Positions 60,546 to 64,000 of a stretch of 64,000 bases of DNA are shown piece by piece; the stretch's first letter is position 1, and every line of letters starts with the position of its first letter. A program made the translations under genes and the position numbers. The notes beneath the pieces are model-generated. The model ran no database searches. It saw nothing but the letters and a program-made list of their open reading frames with translations, and was not told the DNA's origin. The stretch is from Leucobacter sp. CX169. GTDB taxonomy: Bacteria; Actinomycetota; Actinomycetes; Actinomycetales; Microbacteriaceae. The DNA is taken from NCBI RefSeq assembly GCF_017161405.1, contig NZ_CP071051.1, positions 1,488,001 to 1,552,000 on the forward strand, in the 5' to 3' direction.

Positions 60546-62528
60546 TCACCAGAGCGGCCCTCCATCAAGGCTGGCGTAGATTTGGTCGGCGGCGAGGTGG
60601 CCCTGAACTGCGGACGGATCGTCGGAAGCGACGAGGACCTGGAGGGTTGGGAGCTCGCTCTTGAGGGAATCGAGCTCGGTGAGGAGAGTTGTTTCGGCAT
60701 CGGCCGTGAGCTCGTCGCCGGGAGAGTCGAGGAGAATAAGTCCTGGGTGGCTTCCTACTCCGGAGCGGTGACCGATGCGCAAGAGCGCGGCAATGACGGC
60801 CACGCGTAGTCGGACACGTTCGCCGCCGCTGAGATTCTTGAAGGAGTCTTCGACGCCGGCGGTGACAACGCTCATTCCCCCGTTGCGATTGAGCTTCACT
60901 GAGTCGAGATTGTCGATTCCGAGCTTGCGTCCGATAGCGAGAATTTCGGAGTCGAGTTCGATGAAGAGTTCGCTAGCTTCCTCGGTCGTGACGTCCTTGA
61001 GGATGTCAAGGGTGGCCTCGAGGACACGGATAGTTTCGGAAGACTCGGTAGTGCTTTTCCCCTCAGGGAAGCTTTCCAGGCGACCAGCCAATCGGGATTG
61101 TTCGAGTTGAATTCGAAATCGGTCGTTGAACTCGTCGGCCTGACTGGCGGTAGTGAGTTCGGCAGCGAGGGCGGTGACACGATCATGTACCTTCTTTGCG
61201 GCTGCGGAGGCAAAGACGGAGCTTTCCTGGGCCGCCTCCTCTGCGGCTGCGAGCGCTTCGAGTGAGTTGGCCGCGTCTTCGTTGTCGTCAGTGCTGTCGT
61301 CTTCATGGTGAGCACCGGTGGGGATTTCCTTGGTGCAGACGGCGCACTCGTGGTCGCTGAGTTCGCGTTGAGTGCGTTTGGCCTCGAACTTCTGCTCGCA
61401 TCGAGGACAGTGAGCTGGGTTGAGTCCCTGGAATAGGAGTTCTGCAAGTTCGGTCTCACGGCTGCGGCTAGCGCGGAGTACCTCTTCTTGTCGCGCCGCT
61501 TTAGCTTCGTCGAAGGTGCGGCCAGCGTCTCGGCTTTCTGCGTTAGCGGTGTCAAGATCGCGCTCTGCTTCTCTGAGCTCATTGGCAACGACAGCAAAGG
61601 GGCGGCCTGATGCTGACGGGAGGGCATTGAATTTGGTGTCGAGCGCATCGAGTTCAGCTTGGATGGAGGCGCGGTTGCTGGTACGCGCGGCGGCATCTTC
61701 GGTAGCTCTTCGGACGATATTCGCTTCGTCCTGGCGTTGTACCCGAACAAGTGTGTTGAGGCGGATGTAGGTGCCCATGAGAGGCACGTTGCAGTACATC
61801 TGAAGGATACGGGCAGGGAGGCCTGCGAAGACGGTGTCGCCAAATAGGAGATCGGAGTTCCGCGGAAGGTGTATTCCGCCGTAGTATGCGGGCCAAGTGT
61901 TGGTTCGTGGTGCTCCTTGATCACTGCCATTGTGTTTCTGGAAGTGTGTGATGGGGTCGAAACCGAGGAGCGACATCATGGTTTCATCCTGGAAGTTGGC
62001 AAACTGCGACTCTGACATGCCTGAGCCAACGATGTTGACGGCAGCGGGGTTTCCTTCTCCTGCAAGATAGGCGCGCAAAGTTGCCGCATCCGTGGCGCGG
62101 ATAACGTCAGCGACGAAGCCGGATTCGCTTTTGGTCAAGACGACTGCCATTGAGATGCCATTGATGGCGTACTCAAGAGAGATCCGGTCGAACCAGGGTT
62201 TAACGTCGCTACGAAGGTCTCTGGGTTTGCCACGCAAGGCCCAGGTGACCAATTCCAGCACGGAAGACTTGCCGCGGAGGTTCTCGCTCGTGATGAGCGC
62301 GGTGACGCCGTATGGGAATTCAAATGTCTCATCGAACGGGCCATCCCACTGGGTATTCGTTCGGGTTCCGCTGAATTGGAGTCGGCTGATGTCAATTGAG
62401 CGGCTGACGGGCGGCACCGGGACGAGCGAGACGCCTTGCCCGGTGAGAACTTCATCGACTTTTGTGATGGGGAGGTCGGACTTCTCCGCAATCAAGGCCC
62501 TCAGTTCGTCTTGGGTAGGGACGCTCAT
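60546..62528 (-). CDS. Rad50/SMC-like ABC ATPase with a four-cysteine hook
   Basis: A 660-residue ATPase. A variant Walker A SENLRGKSS lies at 81-89. Short coiled-coil stretches (about 265-365 and 420-515) flank CPRC (374-377) and CAVC (395-398), the place of a zinc hook. The ABC signature is LSGGE (566-570) and Walker B is LILLDSPGDE (597-606), where Ser follows the Asp in place of the usual Glu. Head domains at both ends and the small hook fit the Rad50-like ATPases of conflict systems. The ATG overlaps the upstream stop as ATGA with AGAAGGA before it. Confidence 0.88.
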   Translation of the reverse strand: MSVPTQDELRALIAEKSDLPITKVDEVLTGQGVSLVPVPPVSRSIDISRLQFSGTRTNTQWDGPFDETFEFPYGVTALITSENLRGKSSVLELVTWALRGKPRDLRSDVKPWFDRISLEYAINGISMAVVLTKSESGFVADVIRATDAATLRAYLAGEGNPAAVNIVGSGMSESQFANFQDETMMSLLGFDPITHFQKHNGSDQGAPRTNTWPAYYGGIHLPRNSDLLFGDTVFAGLPARILQMYCNVPLMGTYIRLNTLVRVQRQDEANIVRRATEDAAARTSNRASIQAELDALDTKFNALPSASGRPFAVVANELREAERDLDTANAESRDAGRTFDEAKAARQEEVLRASRSRETELAELLFQGLNPAHCPRCEQKFEAKRTQRELSDHECAVCTKEIPTGAHHEDDSTDDNEDAANSLEALAAAEEAAQESSVFASAAAKKVHDRVTALAAELTTASQADEFNDRFRIQLEQSRLAGRLESFPEGKSTTESSETIRVLEATLDILKDVTTEEASELFIELDSEILAIGRKLGIDNLDSVKLNRNGGMSVVTAGVEDSFKNLSGGERVRLRVAVIAALLRIGHRSGVGSHPGLILLDSPGDELTADAETTLLTELDSLKSELPTLQVLVASDDPSAVQGHLAADQIYASLDGGPLW

Positions 62529-63199
62529 GGCTGCTGTCCTTCTAGGTTGGCTCTGATATCTGCTATCCGGCGGCGAGCTCGGCCGGTGATGCTGGGGATG
62601 CGAACGCCGTGTGGGGTCTTGATGTACTCATCAATGAGGTATTGGCGATCTTTGAGGGTGGTGGCACCTTGTCCGTCGGCCAGGAGTACTACGAGTGTTG
62701 CTCGGGTGGAGTACCAGGCGAGTTCGGGGTATTCCTGGCGGATTTGGGCAGCCAGAGCCTCTCCGGCTTGGGTGAGGTAGTAGTCAGTGCGCGTTATGTT
62801 GCCCGGGCGGCCTTTTTTCCGGCGGATAACAAGGTCGGCCTGGCGGAGGATCGAGAGGGCGTCTTCCAGGTCCTCGTACGCGCCGAACAAATAACGGAGC
62901 ATCGGGTAGCGGCGGAGTTCAGGCTCTTCGCTGTCAAGGATTTCGCCCGCTATTTGGAGGAGTGTGGGGTCCTTATCGCCGTCTTCGTAGTCGTTGAGGA
63001 GTTCGTTGGCGAGGTAGTCGGGGTTTCGGACCCAGAAATCGAGTTTCTGGAGTCGGACCTGGGTTCGCACGACTCCGACTGCGGTTGCGAGCGGCGGGTC
63101 CGAGGCAGCGAGAGCAGCTCCGTCGATGGGTTCCGCTGCCTTGTCGATGAGCATCAGGATGCGAACTGCGTCCTGCATTCGCGTCGTAGATCTCGTCAT
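62525..63199 (-). CDS. Winged-helix component of the ATPase-nuclease operon
   Basis: A 224-residue protein, first gene of the operon. Residues 1-60 are helical; about 115-165 look like a winged helix (LSILRQADLVIRRKKGRPGN then DYYLTQAGEALAAQI). It ends with a basic segment (ITGRARRRIADIRANLEGQQ). In ABC-three-component systems the middle subunit carries a winged helix, and in SMC complexes the MukE/ScpB-like subunits do too, so it may bridge the ATPase and the nuclease. It is not a recognised family. ATG at 63199 or 63178 may start it. Confidence 0.75.
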   Translation of the reverse strand: MTRSTTRMQDAVRILMLIDKAAEPIDGAALAASDPPLATAVGVVRTQVRLQKLDFWVRNPDYLANELLNDYEDGDKDPTLLQIAGEILDSEEPELRRYPMLRYLFGAYEDLEDALSILRQADLVIRRKKGRPGNITRTDYYLTQAGEALAAQIRQEYPELAWYSTRATLVVLLADGQGATTLKDRQYLIDEYIKTPHGVRIPSITGRARRRIADIRANLEGQQP

Positions 63200-63557
63200 C
63201 TATTACTCTCTGTTACACACGACGCCGTCGTCGTCAATAGCCTCTACCCAATCAAACCAGACGCCTGCTGCGTAGCGGCCACCGACACGCTAGCAGCGGC
63301 ATTCGGGCGTGCTGCGGGTTTGGTTGACTCAGGTTTTTGGGCCCGAGTATGACTCTGCCTAGCGTGGCGACCGCAAACTCGATTGGGTTATTGTTCTCCG
63401 GCCTCGTAGACACCGCTTTCGGTGATACTTCCGCCCCGATCCAGGCCACGAGTACCTCATCGACGCTGGGCATCTCGACTTGGTCGTCCCTGACTCTGTG
63501 GAGCCTGCTGGCGAGGAGCCCTCTAAAAATCCGTTTGCACATCACAAACGCGTAGCG
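63200..63557. other. Gene-poor stretch upstream of the three-gene operon
   Basis: About 390 bases separate the operon start from the membrane-protein gene. The frames here have no convincing ribosome site or family match. The first 40 bases, with TAACAG in GTGTAACAGAGAG on the minus strand, may hold the operon promoter. The sequence is AT-richer than the core genome and could be remnant DNA. Confidence 0.4.
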
Positions 63558-63582
63558 CCGGTCCGGCGGACTGGCGGACCGG
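63558..63582 (-). terminator. Hairpin after the small membrane protein gene
   Basis: CCGGTCCG at 63558-63565 pairs with CGGACCGG at 63575-63582. It lies eight bases past the stop of the minus-strand gene ending at 63591 and is followed by GCTACGCGTTTG. Confidence 0.55.
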
Positions 63583-63590
63583 CAGGCCAG

Positions 63591-63956
63591 TTAGTTGCTG
63601 ACGGGTGCCACTTCCCATGCTGCCGCAGCTCGCTTACTGTGACTGCGGGCGCGTGCTTCTTGGAAGCGGACACGAGCCAGGAGGACGAGGCTGACTGGTC
63701 CCATGAGGAGCAACTTGAGGCCGTTCCACAGCAGCAGGAAGAACACCAAGTAGAGCCATTCGCTCCAGCCGTGATCGATGAGGGTGGTGCAGTAGGCGGC
63801 GGCGAAGAGGTAGATACCGCCGAGGAGCATCGCGGGGATACCCCATTTCAGGCCGCGTCGGGTGCGGATTTTGTCGAGGAGGATGTTTGTCGGCATCCAC
63901 CGGCGCAGGAATCTACGGGTGCGGATGCTGGCGTTCCACAGTCGGGTCAGGAGCAT
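63591..63956 (-). CDS. Small membrane protein associated with actinobacterial mobile elements
   Basis: A 121-residue protein with a basic N-terminus ([20 protein letters not shown], then [20 protein letters not shown]), two or three membrane helices ([40 protein letters not shown]) and a basic tail. Similar proteins are often labelled sulfate permease, which the size does not support; I recall them near plasmid or integrative-element genes of actinobacteria. ATG at 63956 was chosen; a GTG at 63980 is possible. Upstream context lies outside the window. Confidence 0.6.
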   Translation of the reverse strand: MLLTRLWNASIRTRRFLRRWMPTNILLDKIRTRRGLKWGIPAMLLGGIYLFAAAYCTTLIDHGWSEWLYLVFFLLLWNGLKLLLMGPVSLVLLARVRFQEARARSHSKRAAAAWEVAPVSN

Positions 63957-64000
63957 GATCTGGGTCTCACTTTCGCACACGGAATATCAGGTGGCCGGCT

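Noticed and set aside
58455-63199. Naming the operon Lamassu, Wadjet or DndBCDE-type
   Set aside because: Wadjet needs four JET proteins and a toprim subunit, Dnd has DndB/C motifs that are absent, and Lamassu LmuA has a different layout. Only the general ABC-ATPase plus effector logic is shared.
62609-63352. A 247-residue plus-strand frame opposite the winged-helix gene
   Set aside because: The minus-strand gene overlaps the ATPase gene as ATGA and has a coherent winged-helix pattern; the plus-strand frame has no support.
63252-63545. A 97-residue minus-strand frame in the gap before the operon
   Set aside because: There is no ribosome site or recognisable motif, and the composition is not distinctive. 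It may be a remnant but cannot be supported.
63591-63956. Sulfate permease label for the small membrane protein
   Set aside because: At 121 residues with two or three helices it is far too short for a SulP or CysZ-type permease.
1-64000. CRISPR array or cas genes
   Set aside because: No regularly spaced repeats and no Cas motifs were seen. The QxxxY nuclease core is not accompanied by Cas1 or Cas2.

Overview
The window is chromosomal DNA of a high-GC actinobacterium. A mycothiol ligase (mshC), RbpA, PafB/PafC, the actinobacterial CtaF subunit, a FasR-type regulator next to the fab genes, DUF3043, DUF3145 and LAXTG sorting motifs together point to Actinomycetota. The gene order (qcrB end facing ctaF/D/C; trmI-FKBP-pafBC-tatC-helY-lnt; fasR-fabDH-acpP-fabF-DUF3145) suggests a member of Microbacteriaceae, perhaps close to Leucobacter. 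The family assignment is inference; no rRNA gene is present to test it.

Positions 1-27.8 kb are core genome. They hold the end of a probable qcrB and the aa3 oxidase genes ctaC-ctaD-ctaF. Next come erpA and DUF3043, then a minus-strand run (methyltransferase, hisD, nrdR, pyrD). After pdxK-like, tag-like, an SDR and rbpA comes a compact minus-strand cluster of overlapping genes: pafB, pafC, tatC, helY, lnt. tatA is missing from its usual place. An FKBP lipoprotein, trmI, a HAD phosphatase, a PAC2 protein, mshC, uppP and an M20 peptidase follow. tRNA-Leu closes the block.

Positions 28-40 kb are more variable: a large LuxR-type ATPase regulator, a glycine-rich LAXTG surface protein, a methyltransferase, a helicase, an SGNH hydrolase, a DHFR-fold protein, gluQRS, a GerW-family protein, tRNA-Val, a 61-residue LAATG mini-protein and a peroxiredoxin. 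Positions 40-49 kb carry aceE and the type II fatty acid synthesis operon fasR-fabD-fabH-acpP-fabF. An IS481-family element has landed exactly at the fabF stop codon.

Positions 49-57.5 kb show decay and transposition: a GH3 glycosidase remnant, a tetR with a 24-bp palindromic operator, and an EamA transporter gene split by one IS3-family element that is itself split by a second. Both insertions keep their 3-bp target duplications. tRNA-Met, a PadR regulator, an AAG-type glycosylase and a NIPA-like transporter follow.

From about 57.5 kb to the end the DNA is visibly less GC-rich and looks acquired. It holds a small double-HTH protein and then a three-gene minus-strand operon: a winged-helix protein, a Rad50/SMC-like ABC ATPase with a four-cysteine hook, and a large helical protein ending in a PD-(D/E)XK nuclease with a QxxxY motif. 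The architecture resembles ABC-three-component and Lamassu-type conflict systems, and I recognise no named system. It is the best candidate here for an undescribed defence system. A small membrane protein of a type I associate with actinobacterial mobile elements lies at the right edge.
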